Source: Actinomycetes bacterium
Lineage (GTDB): Bacteria; Actinomycetota; JAHEXW01
Reading direction: 5' to 3'
Assembly (NCBI GenBank): GCA_023251915.1
Contig: JAHEXW010000007.1
Location: forward strand, 1 to 63,692
Length of the DNA: 63,692 bases
Both the position numbers and the translations under genes were made by a program. The number at the start of each line of letters is the position of its first letter. Within the stretch, counting starts at the first letter, position 1. Under the pieces are notes generated by a model. The model was not told the DNA's origin. It saw nothing but the letters and a program-made list of their open reading frames with translations, and did not search any database. This document shows positions 7,406 to 16,732 of this stretch, in pieces.

Positions 7406-8695
7406 CTATTGTTTTCGGCGGAATATCTCGTCGACGTGCCTCGTGTAATAGGACGAGTCGAACAGTTCCGTTAATTCGTCCTCCGGGATAGCCTCTGTCA
7501 ACTCTGAATCCTTAAGCAATAGGTTCAGGAAGTCATCGGCGCCGTCCCAGACGCGCATCGCGTTGCGCTGGACGACCTTATAGGCGTCTTCCCGGCTGAA
7601 TCCCTTCTCAACCAATTGCAGCAGAACCCTCTGGGAATATATGAGGCCTTTTGTCGCGTTTAGGTTACGCTCCATGTTTTTAGGATAGACAACCAGCTCC
7701 TTCATGACGAAGGTGAATTTATCCAGCATGTAGAATAGGGCCAATGTTGTATCGGGAATGATGACCCGTTCGACCGACGAGTGGCTGATATCACGTTCGT
7801 GCCACAGCGCCACGTTTTCCAGGGCCGCCAACGCGTTCGTCCGAACCAGTCGCGCCAACCCGCAAACGCGCTCACAAATGACCGGGTTCTTCTTATGCGG
7901 CATGGCCGAACTGCCTTTCTGGCCCTTGCCGAATGGCTCTTCGACTTCCCGCACTTCCGTCTTTTGCAGCGCCCTGATCTCGGTCGCGAACTTCTCTAGG
8001 CTGGCGGCGGTCAAGGCCATGGCTGACATATACTCGGCGTGACGATCGCGCTGGATAACCTGGTTCGAAGCCGCCTCAGGTTCCAACCCCAGCTGCTTGC
8101 AGACCATCTGCTCGACCTTGGGATCGATATTGGCGTAGGTGCCGACGGCGCCTGAAATCATGCCCACGTTGATAACCTGTCGAGCGGAGCGCAAACGTGT
8201 CAGATTCCGTTCCGTCTCGTTATACCAGATCAGCAGCTTTAGCCCAAATGTGATGGGCTCCGCGTGAATGCCGTGTGTCCGGCCGATCATGGTCGTGTGC
8301 TTATACTTCTCCGCTTGATCCCGCAGAACCCGACTGAAAGACTCTGTCTTATCAATTAACAAGTCCATCGCCTGGCGCATCTGGAGAGACAGCCCGGTAT
8401 CCACGACGTCGGAGCTGGTCATACCGAAATGAATATACTTTCCGGCCGGTCCGACGTACTCGTTAACACAGGTCAAGAAGGCGATTACATCGTGCTGAAC
8501 CTCTTCCTCGATCTCTAGGATGCGATCGACGTCGAAGGCGGCGTTCTTCTTGATCTCTTGCATAGCGTCGGCCGGAATAACGCCCAGCTTCGCGTGCGCT
8601 TCGCACGCGGCCAGTTCAACGTCCAACCACGCCTGATATTTGTTTTGTTCGCCCCAAACGTCGCGCATCGGGGAAAGACTATAGCGCTCGATCAT
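7406..8695 (-). CDS. purB: Adenylosuccinate lyase
   Basis: Cleaves SAICAR and adenylosuccinate, acting twice in purine synthesis. The 429-residue protein is of normal length for the Bacillus-type enzyme. The fumarase-superfamily signature GSSAMPHKKNP, with the flexible catalytic loop, and the GRTHGIHAEP and MTSSDVVDT segments with catalytic His are present. Its ATG directly follows the purE TAA with no gap, so both are read from one message. Confidence 0.97.
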   Translation of the reverse strand: MIERYSLSPMRDVWGEQNKYQAWLDVELAACEAHAKLGVIPADAMQEIKKNAAFDVDRILEIEEEVQHDVIAFLTCVNEYVGPAGKYIHFGMTSSDVVDTGLSLQMRQAMDLLIDKTESFSRVLRDQAEKYKHTTMIGRTHGIHAEPITFGLKLLIWYNETERNLTRLRSARQVINVGMISGAVGTYANIDPKVEQMVCKQLGLEPEAASNQVIQRDRHAEYMSAMALTAASLEKFATEIRALQKTEVREVEEPFGKGQKGSSAMPHKKNPVICERVCGLARLVRTNALAALENVALWHERDISHSSVERVIIPDTTLALFYMLDKFTFVMKELVVYPKNMERNLNATKGLIYSQRVLLQLVEKGFSREDAYKVVQRNAMRVWDGADDFLNLLLKDSELTEAIPEDELTELFDSSYYTRHVDEIFRRKQ

Positions 8696-9175
8696 TTAGA
8701 TATTTCCCCCCGCCATTTTCTCTCGCATCTCGTTCAACCGGTGCCTCAGTTCGGGGTGGTTGTTGGCGACTATTTGCGCGGCCAGATAGGCCGCGTTCTT
8801 GGCCCCGTCGATTGCGACAGTCGCCACCGGCACGCCCGTCGGCATCATGACGGTCGACAGAAGCGCGTCCATGCCGTCCAGAGCGCCCGACTTGATTGGG
8901 ACACCGATCACGGGCAGTGTCGTTCCCGCCGCCACCGCGCCAGCCAGGTGCGCCGCCATCCCGGCGCCGCAGATGATGGCCAGCAGGCCGCGTTCTTGCG
9001 CCCCGGCCGCGTAAGCGCGCACCAGTTCGGGTTGACGATGCGCGCTCATAACCTTGACCTCGTTACCAATGCCAAGTTCGTCGAGAATCTCGCGCGCCTT
9101 GTCCATAACGGGCATATCGGATTTGCTGCCCATGATTATGCCGACTAAAACCTGGTCCAATGTGTGCACCCTCAC
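8696..9175 (-). CDS. purE: N5-carboxyaminoimidazole ribonucleotide mutase
   Basis: Class I PurE, which moves the carboxyl group of N5-CAIR to give [24 protein letters not shown] and the [10 protein letters not shown] segments are characteristic. No purK is in the window. The start is uncertain: GTG 9175, GTG 9169 and TTG 9160 are all possible, and the hairpin repeat at 9171-9205 reaches into the start region, so the original leader seems to have been replaced or abutted by a repeat. Confidence 0.94.
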   Translation of the reverse strand: MRVHTLDQVLVGIIMGSKSDMPVMDKAREILDELGIGNEVKVMSAHRQPELVRAYAAGAQERGLLAIICGAGMAAHLAGAVAAGTTLPVIGVPIKSGALDGMDALLSTVMMPTGVPVATVAIDGAKNAAYLAAQIVANNHPELRHRLNEMREKMAGGNI

Positions 9176-9205
9176 CTTTGTCCTCTCCCCTCAAGGGAGA
9201 GGGGT
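9171..9205. repeat. CCCCTCAAGGG-family hairpin at the purE start
   Basis: CCCTCACCTTTGTCCTCTCC followed by CCTCAAGGGAGAGGGG forms a hairpin directly before and into the proposed purE start. It is the same family as 987, 1283, 6845, 7251 and 9318. Confidence 0.75.
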
Positions 9206-9230
9206 CAAAACCATTAACCTAAACGCCTTG

Positions 9231-9303
9231 CGTCATTGCGAGGAGGTCGCCAAAGGCGGCCGACGAAGTTTACCCGCCAGTTATTTGGTGGGCAACCTCC
9301 GAT
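9231..9303. repeat. Dispersed CGTCATTGCGAG-type repeat
   Basis: Begins CGTCATTGCGAGGAGG and runs through GACGAAGTTTACCCGCCAG to GGGCAACCTCC. Bases 9258-9300 are identical to the reverse complement of 1151-1193. It lies between purD and purE. Confidence 0.88.
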
Positions 9304-9317
9304 AAACCGCACCCTCA

Positions 9318-9346
9318 CCATGCCTCTCCCCTCAAGGGAGAGGAAC
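9318..9346. repeat. CCCCTCAAGGG-family hairpin downstream of purD
   Basis: TGCCTCTCCCCTCAAGGGAG AGG is a near-perfect hairpin. It lies between the purD stop and the 9231 repeat. Confidence 0.7.
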
Positions 9347-9377
9347 TATTTCATCAAACTGACTCGCGGCTCGTGGC

Positions 9378-10646
9378 TTACTGAATCGCCTTGAGTGCGA
9401 TGTCTTTTCGAAAGTGCATGCCGTCGAAGCTGATTCGCTCGACGCCGGCATACGCTCGGTCGCGCGCTTCATGTACATCCCGGCCCAGGCCGACCACATT
9501 TAAAACACGGCCGCCGGCGGTCACTACTTTGTCGTCGACTCGCTTAGTGCCGGCGTGAAAAACTATCACATTGGGTATGTCGCCCAGATTGTCCAGACCG
9601 GTTATCTCCGCACCGTTCCTATACTCGCCCGGATAGCCGGCGCTGGCCATTACAACCGCTACGCACATTCTATCCGACCAGTTCAGCTTGTAATCTTTCA
9701 GGTTGCCCTCGGCGGTCGCCATCATTATCTCAACGATATCCGATTCCAGCAACGGCAAAATGACTTGCGCTTCCGGGTCACCGAAACGGCAGTTGAACTC
9801 GAGAACGACGGGCCCTTTGTCTGTCAGGATCAAGCCGGCGTAAAGCACGCCTCGGTAGTTTATGCCCTCGGCGGTCAGTTGGTCTACGGTCGGCCGCAAA
9901 ACATTGTCAACAATCCAGTCGTAGGTCTCCGCGTTGACCTTGGGGACCGGTGAATATGCGCCCATGCCGCCTGTGTTCGGGCCTTTGTCGCCGTCCAACG
10001 CCGGTTTGTGGTCCTGCGCCGGCAACATCGGCAGAACCGTCTCGCCATCCGTAAACGCCATAACTGTCAGCTCCGGACCGGACAGAAATTCCTCAATCAT
10101 GCAAACGTCTCCCGCTGGGCCGAATCGTTTGTCGACTAGGCATTCTTTGATCGCCGCCCGGGCGGTGTTGATGTCGTCGCAGACTGTGACCCCTTTTCCG
10201 GCAGCCAACCCATCCGCCTTAACCACAACAGGAGCGCCGACACGATCCAGATAGGCCAGGGCGGCCGCGTAATCCGTAAAAGTCTCGGAAGCGGCAGCCG
10301 CTACTCCGGCTTTTTGCATGATTTCCTTGGCGAATTTCTTGCTGCCTTCCATTCGCGCCGCGTCCCGGCCGGGACCAAAAACCCGCAGCCCGTGTGCGTT
10401 AAAAACATCGGCAATACCGGCGGTCAACGGGGCTTCCGGCCCGACAACCGTTAAGTCGATCTGGTTATCTTCGGCAAAACGAGCCATTGCTTCGCTGTCG
10501 TTGACGTCAATATCAATGCATTCGGCGGCGGAACATGAACCGGCATTCCCCGGCGCCGCGTAGATCTTGCTGATTGAGGAGTTGCGGCTGATTTTCCAGA
10601 TGAGCGCATGTTCTCTGGCGCCGCCTCCGACGACCATTACTCTCAT
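9378..10646 (-). CDS. purD: Phosphoribosylamine-glycine ligase
   Basis: ATP-grasp enzyme that joins phosphoribosylamine and glycine to GAR. The 422-residue protein has the N-terminal MVVGGGAREHAL fold, the ATP-grasp segments VVKADGLAAGKGVTVC and IEEFLSGPELTVMAF, and the signature LEFNCRFGDPEAQ. It starts at ATG 33 bases after purA. Length and motifs are ordinary. Confidence 0.97.
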   Translation of the reverse strand: MRVMVVGGGAREHALIWKISRNSSISKIYAAPGNAGSCSAAECIDIDVNDSEAMARFAEDNQIDLTVVGPEAPLTAGIADVFNAHGLRVFGPGRDAARMEGSKKFAKEIMQKAGVAAAASETFTDYAAALAYLDRVGAPVVVKADGLAAGKGVTVCDDINTARAAIKECLVDKRFGPAGDVCMIEEFLSGPELTVMAFTDGETVLPMLPAQDHKPALDGDKGPNTGGMGAYSPVPKVNAETYDWIVDNVLRPTVDQLTAEGINYRGVLYAGLILTDKGPVVLEFNCRFGDPEAQVILPLLESDIVEIMMATAEGNLKDYKLNWSDRMCVAVVMASAGYPGEYRNGAEITGLDNLGDIPNVIVFHAGTKRVDDKVVTAGGRVLNVVGLGRDVHEARDRAYAGVERISFDGMHFRKDIALKAIQ

Positions 10647-10679
10647 GCCGGTTCAACCACCTTTCAAAAGGTTTAAGGT

Positions 10680-11960
10680 TTAGGAAACAAAAATTGTCTG
10701 ATCGCGCTGGGGTCCGACCGAGATGATCTCGAATGGCACTCCCGTTATCTCCTGGAGTCTCTCGATATAGGCGCGGCAGGTGGCCGGCAGTTCAGCGTAG
10801 GTTTTAACGTCCGATATATCGCTGTGCCAGCCCGGCAGTTCCTCGTAGACGGGGATTGCTTTGTGGAAGATACTCTGATGCGGCGGAAAGACGTCGTATA
10901 TCTGACCTTCGTGCTCATATTTCGTACAGACCTTAATGGTCGCGAAGTCGCTAAGTACGTCCAGCTTCGTCATGGCCAGCGAGCTGATGCCGTTCAAACG
11001 GATGGCATACCGCGCCAAGACGCCGTCGAACCAACCGCAGCGGCGGGGCCGTCCGGTCGTTGTGCCGTATTCATGACCGCGATCCCGGATCATCTCGCCA
11101 TCCGCGCCGAAGTCCTCCGTGGGAAACGGCCCTGAGCCAACCCTGGTTGTATACGCTTTTATGACACCTGTAACTGCATCGATCTTGAGAGGACCAACAC
11201 CGGCGCCGCAACAAGCACCGCCCGCGACGGTCTGGGAAGAAGTGACAAAAGGATATGTACCGTGGTCGATATCCAGAAGCGTACCCTGGGCGCCCTCGAA
11301 CAAAACGTTTTGCCCAGCGTCCAAAGCGTCGTTAATTACCAGGTAGCCGTCGATAATATGGCTCTTCAGCTGCTCGGTGTAGGCGGCATATTCCTCAAGG
11401 ATGTCTTCGGCCTGCATCGGAGCAACATTGTATATTTTGGTTAAGACGATGTTTTTCTCTTCAAGCGCCGCGATGACCTTCTTTTCAAAGATACTCGGAT
11501 CCAACAAGTCCTGCATGCGGATGCCGATCCTGGTCGTTTTGTCGGCGTAAGCAGGTCCGATGCCCTTGCGGGTCGTCCCGATCTTGCTGGAGCCGAGGCG
11601 TATCTCACCCTCGCGGTCAAGAACCAGGTGATATGGCATGATCAGGTGGGCGTTGGAGCTGATAAACAGATTGTCTGTGCTGATGCCCTTGTCTTCGAGA
11701 TAGCGCATCTCTTCCAAAATAACGCTGGGGTTGATTAGAGCGCCGTCACCGATGATGCATTTGACGTCGGGATAGAGTATGCCGGAGGGGATATGATGCA
11801 GCTTGAGCGCAACGTCGCCAACCTCGACGGTGTGGCCGGCATTGTCGCCGCCCTGGAAGCGGACGACCATATCCATGTCCTTGGTGAGGAGGTCGCAGAT
11901 CTTTCCTTTACCTTCGTCTCCCCACTGGGTGCCAAGCAAGATGGTACCGGCCAAAATCAC
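10680..11960 (-). CDS. purA: Adenylosuccinate synthetase
   Basis: Joins IMP and aspartate with GTP, the first step from IMP to AMP. GTQWGDEGKGK with the catalytic Asp, the FQGGDNAGHTV segment with catalytic His, and GPAYADKTTR and TTTGRPRRCGW are all seen in 426 residues. The frame opens at GTG 11960, but a TTG at 11954 is better spaced from GGAG, so the first two residues are uncertain. It is the first gene of the purine run in transcription order. Confidence 0.97.
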   Translation of the reverse strand: MILAGTILLGTQWGDEGKGKICDLLTKDMDMVVRFQGGDNAGHTVEVGDVALKLHHIPSGILYPDVKCIIGDGALINPSVILEEMRYLEDKGISTDNLFISSNAHLIMPYHLVLDREGEIRLGSSKIGTTRKGIGPAYADKTTRIGIRMQDLLDPSIFEKKVIAALEEKNIVLTKIYNVAPMQAEDILEEYAAYTEQLKSHIIDGYLVINDALDAGQNVLFEGAQGTLLDIDHGTYPFVTSSQTVAGGACCGAGVGPLKIDAVTGVIKAYTTRVGSGPFPTEDFGADGEMIRDRGHEYGTTTGRPRRCGWFDGVLARYAIRLNGISSLAMTKLDVLSDFATIKVCTKYEHEGQIYDVFPPHQSIFHKAIPVYEELPGWHSDISDVKTYAELPATCRAYIERLQEITGVPFEIISVGPQRDQTIFVS

Positions 11961-11981
11961 TCCATTGTAGTCGTTTGGTTG

Positions 11982-13355
11982 TTAGTGGTTAGTTGTTTGC
12001 CCGTTCATTCGACTGCCTTTGGCGATAGCTCGCGCGGCGACAATCCCGGCTGCTGAGGCCTGGATCAAACCGCGGGTAATACCCGCTCCGTCACCGATTG
12101 CGAATAGTCCCGGCAAATCGGTTTCCAAACCCGCGGACAACTTCAAACGCTGAGAATAAAACTTCACTTCAACGCCATAAAGCAAGGTGTTCCGGGAATT
12201 GACCCCGGGAGCGATTTTGTCCATCGCGGCAAGCATTTCCAGTATATCAGAAATATAGCGGTACGGAAGTACAAAACTTAGGTCGCCCGGGGTCGCGTCG
12301 ACCAAGGTCGGACGAACCGTGCTGCGCGCCAAGCGTGCCGCTGTCGAACGGTGTCCGCGCATCAAATCACCCAACCGCTGGACGATGATGCCCTCCCCGA
12401 GGAGGTTCGCTAGACGAGCGATGTATTCGCCATACGCAATCGGTTCGGTGAAAGGTTCGGTAAACGTGGTCGAGACCAGCAGGGCGAAATTTGTATTAGC
12501 CGTTCGCCGGTCGGCGTAGCTATGGCCGTTCACTGTTTCGATATTATCGTGATATTGCTCTTTGGTGACCTCTCCATACGGATTGACGCAGAAGGTGCGC
12601 ACCCGGTCCTCGAATTGTTTGGACCGGTATACCAGCTTGGCCTCGTAAAAGTCGTCAGTCAGCGGTTCCATAACGGGCGCGGGAACTTCGACGCGAACGC
12701 CCAAATCGACTTGGTTGGCGTGTTTGGCAAGTCCCAAGCGCGTCGCCTCCGCCGCCAGCCATCGCGCTCCCGCCCGACCTGGCGCGGCAATAACCGCGCC
12801 CGCCTCGATAACGGTACCATCGGCCAGCTTGACCCCGGTGGCTCGGCCGTCTGCCGCAACAACCTCAGCTACGGCCGTATCTGCGGCGATATCGATCCTG
12901 GAGCCAAGATGCTGGCGCATGTTCTTTAAGACTTTAAGGCAGATGTCGGTGCCCAGGTGGCGGACAATAACGGGAATTAGCTCCAGGTCGGCCAGCGTCG
13001 CGGCCCTTTTTAGTTGCTTGATTTTTTCCGGCTTGTCTCCGAATCGCTCGGCCTCGCCCCCGAATTCCAGGTAGACGCCGTCGACATATTCAATGAGGCT
13101 ATTGAGGTCTTTGGTCGGGATGTAGTCTGCCAGCCAGCCCCCGACCTGCGTAGACAGAATGAGTTTACCGTCGGAATAGGCGCCGGAGCCACCCCAGCCG
13201 CGAGTAAGCTGTCCCCGATCCCGAGCCTCGATGTCTTGCCCCTGTTCGATCAGGAGGACTGTCGGTGCGGCGCCGCCTTCCTTGGTCAGTTCGATCGCGG
13301 CGAATATGCCGGCCGGGCCGGCCCCGATGATCACAACATCATATGATTGGCGCAT
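11982..13355 (-). CDS. COG2509-type FAD-dependent dehydrogenase
   Basis: A 457-residue flavoprotein with an N-terminal dinucleotide fold (VVIIGAGPAGIFAAIEL), a second GAVIAAPGRAGARW segment, and a C-terminal FAD-closing motif around FAIGDGAGITRGL. It resembles the uncharacterised FAD-dependent dehydrogenases of COG2509, related to HI0933-type and geranylgeranyl-reductase-like flavoproteins; the substrate is unknown. The ATG at 13355 is chosen because the dinucleotide fold begins just after it. A longer frame up to 13433 would only read into the upstream biotin carboxylase gene. The stop lies 21 bases from purA, so co-transcription with purines is possible. Confidence 0.85.
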   Translation of the reverse strand: MRQSYDVVIIGAGPAGIFAAIELTKEGGAAPTVLLIEQGQDIEARDRGQLTRGWGGSGAYSDGKLILSTQVGGWLADYIPTKDLNSLIEYVDGVYLEFGGEAERFGDKPEKIKQLKRAATLADLELIPVIVRHLGTDICLKVLKNMRQHLGSRIDIAADTAVAEVVAADGRATGVKLADGTVIEAGAVIAAPGRAGARWLAAEATRLGLAKHANQVDLGVRVEVPAPVMEPLTDDFYEAKLVYRSKQFEDRVRTFCVNPYGEVTKEQYHDNIETVNGHSYADRRTANTNFALLVSTTFTEPFTEPIAYGEYIARLANLLGEGIIVQRLGDLMRGHRSTAARLARSTVRPTLVDATPGDLSFVLPYRYISDILEMLAAMDKIAPGVNSRNTLLYGVEVKFYSQRLKLSAGLETDLPGLFAIGDGAGITRGLIQASAAGIVAARAIAKGSRMNGQTTNH

Positions 13356-13359
13356 ATGA

Positions 13360-14841
13360 TCAGTCTTCCACAGCTGCCAAACTGCTGAGGTAGGCGGTGA
13401 CGGCGGCTGTGACCGCGGCCGCCTTGCGATCATCCTTGAAAATGCCGGTCAGTTTCTCCTGCAGAGACTTGGTCTCTTCGATGACCCGGCGCATTTCCTC
13501 GGACAAATGTTTCTGCTCCTCGATATAGTGCGTCGATAATTCGCCCCGCACGAACATCGGGTCTTTCATGACCGCTTTGTGGAAGGGGATATTGGTGGTC
13601 ACGCCCACGATTATATATTCAAAGAGCGCGCGTTTCATGCGCTCGATCGCCTCGTTTCTATCCCGGCCGTGGACAACCAACTTTGATATCATGCTGTCAT
13701 AGAACGGCGGAATCGCATATTGAGCATGAACGCCGGAATCGACGCGTACACCGATGCCGCCCGGCGACCGGTAGCCCCGCAGCTTTCCGGCCATCGGCGC
13801 GAAATTATTCAGAGGATCCTCAGCATTGATCCGGCATTCGATCGCCCAGCCGTTCATCCGGATGTCCTCTTGCGCGAAATCCAAAGGCAACCCGCTGGCG
13901 ATCCGGATCTGCTCTTTGACGATATCAATGTCTGTAACCATCTCCGTGATCGGGTGCTCCACCTGGACTCTGGTATTCATCTCCAGGAAATAGAACTTGC
14001 CCTCGCTGAAAATGAATTCAATGGTTCCGGCATTGTAGTAGTCGATTGCTCGGGAGGCTTTGACGGCCACATCCCCCATCGTTTGCCTTAGCTCGGGCGT
14101 AACAACAGGTGACGGCGATTCTTCGATAAGCTTCTGATGACGGCGCTGGATGCTGCACTCGCGCTCGCCCAGAAAAACCGTGTGGCCTTGTTTGTCTGCC
14201 AAGATTTGAATCTCAATGTGGCGCGGATGCTCCAAGTATTTTTCGATAAATATGCTGGGATTGCCGAACGCCGACCCGGCCATGTTGCGGGTAATCTCCA
14301 GCGCGGCCTCCAGCTCGCTGTCTTCCCGGACGACGCGCATGCCTATCCCGCCTCCGCCGCCCGCGGCTTTTATAATGACAGGGTAGCCGATCTTGGCGAC
14401 GATCCTTTGCGCCTCGGCGAGCTCGGTAACCTCGCTGGTACTGCCGGGCACGACCGGCACGCCGGCCTGTTGCATCAAAGAACGGGCGATGATCTTGTCG
14501 CCCATCTTCTCGATCGAGTCGGCCGAGGGACCGATAAACTCAATACCGGCGTCGCGAACTGCCGTCGCGAACTTGGCGTTTTCGGCCAGGAAACCGTAAC
14601 CTGGATGAATGCCGTCACAACCCGTCGCCTTGGCAACGGCAATAATCTTGTCCATGTTCAGGTAGCTCTTATGTGGGGGTCCTTCGCCAATCAGATAGCT
14701 CTCATCGGCGTACTTGGCAAACAGAGCGTCTTGGTCGGCGTCTGAATAAACGCCAACGGTGTCTATCCCAAGCTCACGGCAGGCGCGCATGACCCTAATG
14801 GCAATCTCGCCGCGGTTTGCCACTAATATCTTTTTAAGCAT
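13360..14841 (-). CDS. pycA: Pyruvate carboxylase subunit A (biotin carboxylase)
   Basis: Biotin carboxylase half of a two-subunit carboxylase. The ~493-residue protein shows the opening KILVANRGEIAIRVMRACRE, the HPGYGFLAEN motif, the ATP-grasp glycine loop KAAGGGGGIGMR, ERECSIQRRHQKLIEE, and the FLEMNTRVQVEHPITE signature. ATG 14841 is chosen over the GTG at 14859 because GGGGGA lies 5 bases before it. A C-terminal extension beyond the usual accC length contains a helical EEQKHLSEEMRRV segment. The partner gene ends 10 bases upstream and carries the biotinyl domain, so this is PycA rather than the acetyl-CoA carboxylase subunit. Confidence 0.88.
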   Translation of the reverse strand: MLKKILVANRGEIAIRVMRACRELGIDTVGVYSDADQDALFAKYADESYLIGEGPPHKSYLNMDKIIAVAKATGCDGIHPGYGFLAENAKFATAVRDAGIEFIGPSADSIEKMGDKIIARSLMQQAGVPVVPGSTSEVTELAEAQRIVAKIGYPVIIKAAGGGGGIGMRVVREDSELEAALEITRNMAGSAFGNPSIFIEKYLEHPRHIEIQILADKQGHTVFLGERECSIQRRHQKLIEESPSPVVTPELRQTMGDVAVKASRAIDYYNAGTIEFIFSEGKFYFLEMNTRVQVEHPITEMVTDIDIVKEQIRIASGLPLDFAQEDIRMNGWAIECRINAEDPLNNFAPMAGKLRGYRSPGGIGVRVDSGVHAQYAIPPFYDSMISKLVVHGRDRNEAIERMKRALFEYIIVGVTTNIPFHKAVMKDPMFVRGELSTHYIEEQKHLSEEMRRVIEETKSLQEKLTGIFKDDRKAAAVTAAVTAYLSSLAAVED

Positions 14842-14851
14842 TCGTCCCCCG

Positions 14852-16579
14852 TCACTCAACCACCAACAAAAGGTCGCCGTTAGCCACCGTTTCGCTCTTA
14901 AAAGTGTAAAGCTTGACGACCTTGCCGTCCGTGTCCGCGTGGACCTCGGTTTGCATTTTCATGGCTTCCAAAACAACGAGGACATCGCCTTTCTTGACTT
15001 TGTCGCCTTCTTTGACTTTGACGTCCAGAACCAATCCCTGCAGCGGCGCCACGATTCCGCCGGCCGGCACCTCTCGCGGCCGCGCGCCTTCTTTCGGTTC
15101 CGGCGCGACACCCAGACCCATGGCGTTGACGGTGACATGGAATTCCTCGCCGTCGACCGTTACTTCGAACTCGTTCGGCACCTCGCGCACAACTGCGCCG
15201 GCGGCCGCTTCCGGCTTGGGCGGCGCCAATGTCTCCGCCTTAATCTCGCCTTTGAGGAACCGGGGCGCGATATTCGGGAACAAAGCATATGTCATGACGT
15301 CTTCATCCCTATCGGACAAGCCGATTTCATCCGCCTCCTGGCGCAGTTTCTCCAAAGCCGGAGCGAGCAGGTCGGCCGGGCGTACGCTTATCGGCTGTTC
15401 CTTACCTATTACGAGTTTTAATATCTCTTTGTCGATCGGCGCCGGCGGCCGCCCGTATAGGCCAAGACAATAGTCTTTAACTTCCTGGCTGACCCGCCCA
15501 TACCGTTTCCCCATCAGGACGTTGAAAATTGCTTGTGTGCCGACGACCTGGCTGGACGGCGTGACCAAAGGCGGATAACCGAGCTCCTTGCGGACCAGCG
15601 GCACCTCCGCCAAGACTTCCTGATACCGGTCGAGGGCGTTTTGCTCTTTCAGTTGCGAATGAAGATTGGACAACATGCCGCCCGGCACCTGGTGCAACAA
15701 TACGGACACGTCGGGCTTCTCCATAACGGGGCTTATCAGGCTGTCGTATTTCTGGCGAATACCCAAGAAGTAGTAGCCAACATCGACCAAATTGCTCAAG
15801 TCGAGGCCGGTATCGTAGTTGCCGCCCTTAAAGCTAGCCACCATCGGTTCCGTCGGCGGCTGAGACGTACCCCAGCCCCAGGGGGAGATGGCTGTATCCA
15901 AAACGTCTGCTCCGGCTTCAACGCCCGCATAATAGGCGAGCGGTGCCATGCCGCTGGTGCAGTGAGAGTGAATGATGACAGGCAGCTTTACCTTGGCTTT
16001 GATTGCTTTGACTAGGTCATAACATTCCCGGGGAGAGATCAAGCCGGCCATATCCTTGATGCAGATGCTGTCGCACCCGCGCTCAACCAGCTCCATCGTA
16101 AACTCGACGAATTTCTCGTTGGTGTGCACCGGGCTTGTCGTATAGCAGATACATCCCTGGACATGTTTACCAGTCGCCTTAGCGGCCGCCAGCGGCACTT
16201 CTAGATTGCGAATGTCGTTCAAGGCGTCGAAGACGCGGAACAAGTCCAGCCCGTTCTTGGCGGTCAGCTTGATAAACGCTTCCGCCACATCATCAGGATA
16301 GTTGCGGTACCCGACCAGATTCTGGCCGCGCAACAACATCTGCACCATTGTGTTCGGCAAGCCCTTCTTGAGCTGACGCAGGCGCTCCCACGGATCCTCG
16401 TTCAAGTACCGGATCATCGTGTCGAACGTCGCGCCGCCCCAGGCGTCCAAGCTATAGAACCCTAACGAATCCAGTTTGTCCAGAATGGGCAGCATGTCAG
16501 CGGTGCGCATGCGCGTCGCCGCTAGTGATTGGTGAGCGTCTCTTAGAACAGTCTCTGTGATACCGACTTTATGGGCCAT
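14852..16579 (-). CDS. pycB: Pyruvate carboxylase subunit B / oxaloacetate decarboxylase alpha
   Basis: Carboxyltransferase domain followed by PYC/OADA middle domain and biotinyl domain. Residues near the start (ITETVLRDAHQSLAATRMR) and LDAWGGATFDTMIRYL mark the HMGL-like barrel with metal site; the biotin lysine is in VLEAMKMQTEV close to the C-terminus. Length ~575 matches PycB of methanogens and anaerobes. With pycA next to it and no membrane beta/gamma decarboxylase subunits, an anaplerotic pyruvate carboxylase is the best reading; a soluble oxaloacetate decarboxylase is the alternative. ATG 16579 with GGGGGA upstream is preferred to TTG 16588. Confidence 0.9.
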   Translation of the reverse strand: MAHKVGITETVLRDAHQSLAATRMRTADMLPILDKLDSLGFYSLDAWGGATFDTMIRYLNEDPWERLRQLKKGLPNTMVQMLLRGQNLVGYRNYPDDVAEAFIKLTAKNGLDLFRVFDALNDIRNLEVPLAAAKATGKHVQGCICYTTSPVHTNEKFVEFTMELVERGCDSICIKDMAGLISPRECYDLVKAIKAKVKLPVIIHSHCTSGMAPLAYYAGVEAGADVLDTAISPWGWGTSQPPTEPMVASFKGGNYDTGLDLSNLVDVGYYFLGIRQKYDSLISPVMEKPDVSVLLHQVPGGMLSNLHSQLKEQNALDRYQEVLAEVPLVRKELGYPPLVTPSSQVVGTQAIFNVLMGKRYGRVSQEVKDYCLGLYGRPPAPIDKEILKLVIGKEQPISVRPADLLAPALEKLRQEADEIGLSDRDEDVMTYALFPNIAPRFLKGEIKAETLAPPKPEAAAGAVVREVPNEFEVTVDGEEFHVTVNAMGLGVAPEPKEGARPREVPAGGIVAPLQGLVLDVKVKEGDKVKKGDVLVVLEAMKMQTEVHADTDGKVVKLYTFKSETVANGDLLLVVE

Positions 16580-16647
16580 AGGCGCCAAATCCCCCTTACG
16601 TCAGATACATGGGAAAACAAAGGTCAGTTATGTGTTTGACCATAACT

Positions 16648-16676
16648 AATTTACACCAGGACGGCATAATTAACAA
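16648..16676 (-). promoter_or_regulatory. Candidate sigma70 promoter for pycB-pycA
   Basis: On the minus strand TTGTTA, 17 bases, then TAAATT, about 70 bases upstream of pycB. The spacing is ideal and both boxes match four or more consensus positions. Confidence 0.5.
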
Positions 16677-16732
16677 CTGCCGGTGCCTTGGTTCCCACCA
16701 ATGCACCAGCGCGCAACCTGCGGTTTTGTCCC

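Noticed and set aside
11961-11981. Purine riboswitch or PurR box before purA
   Set aside because: The gap is 21 bases only and shows no such motif; none was seen before purC either.
13356-13433. N-terminal extension of the FAD dehydrogenase
   Set aside because: The added segment is Pro/Arg-rich, overlaps the biotin carboxylase end, and precedes the dinucleotide fold that normally starts the protein.
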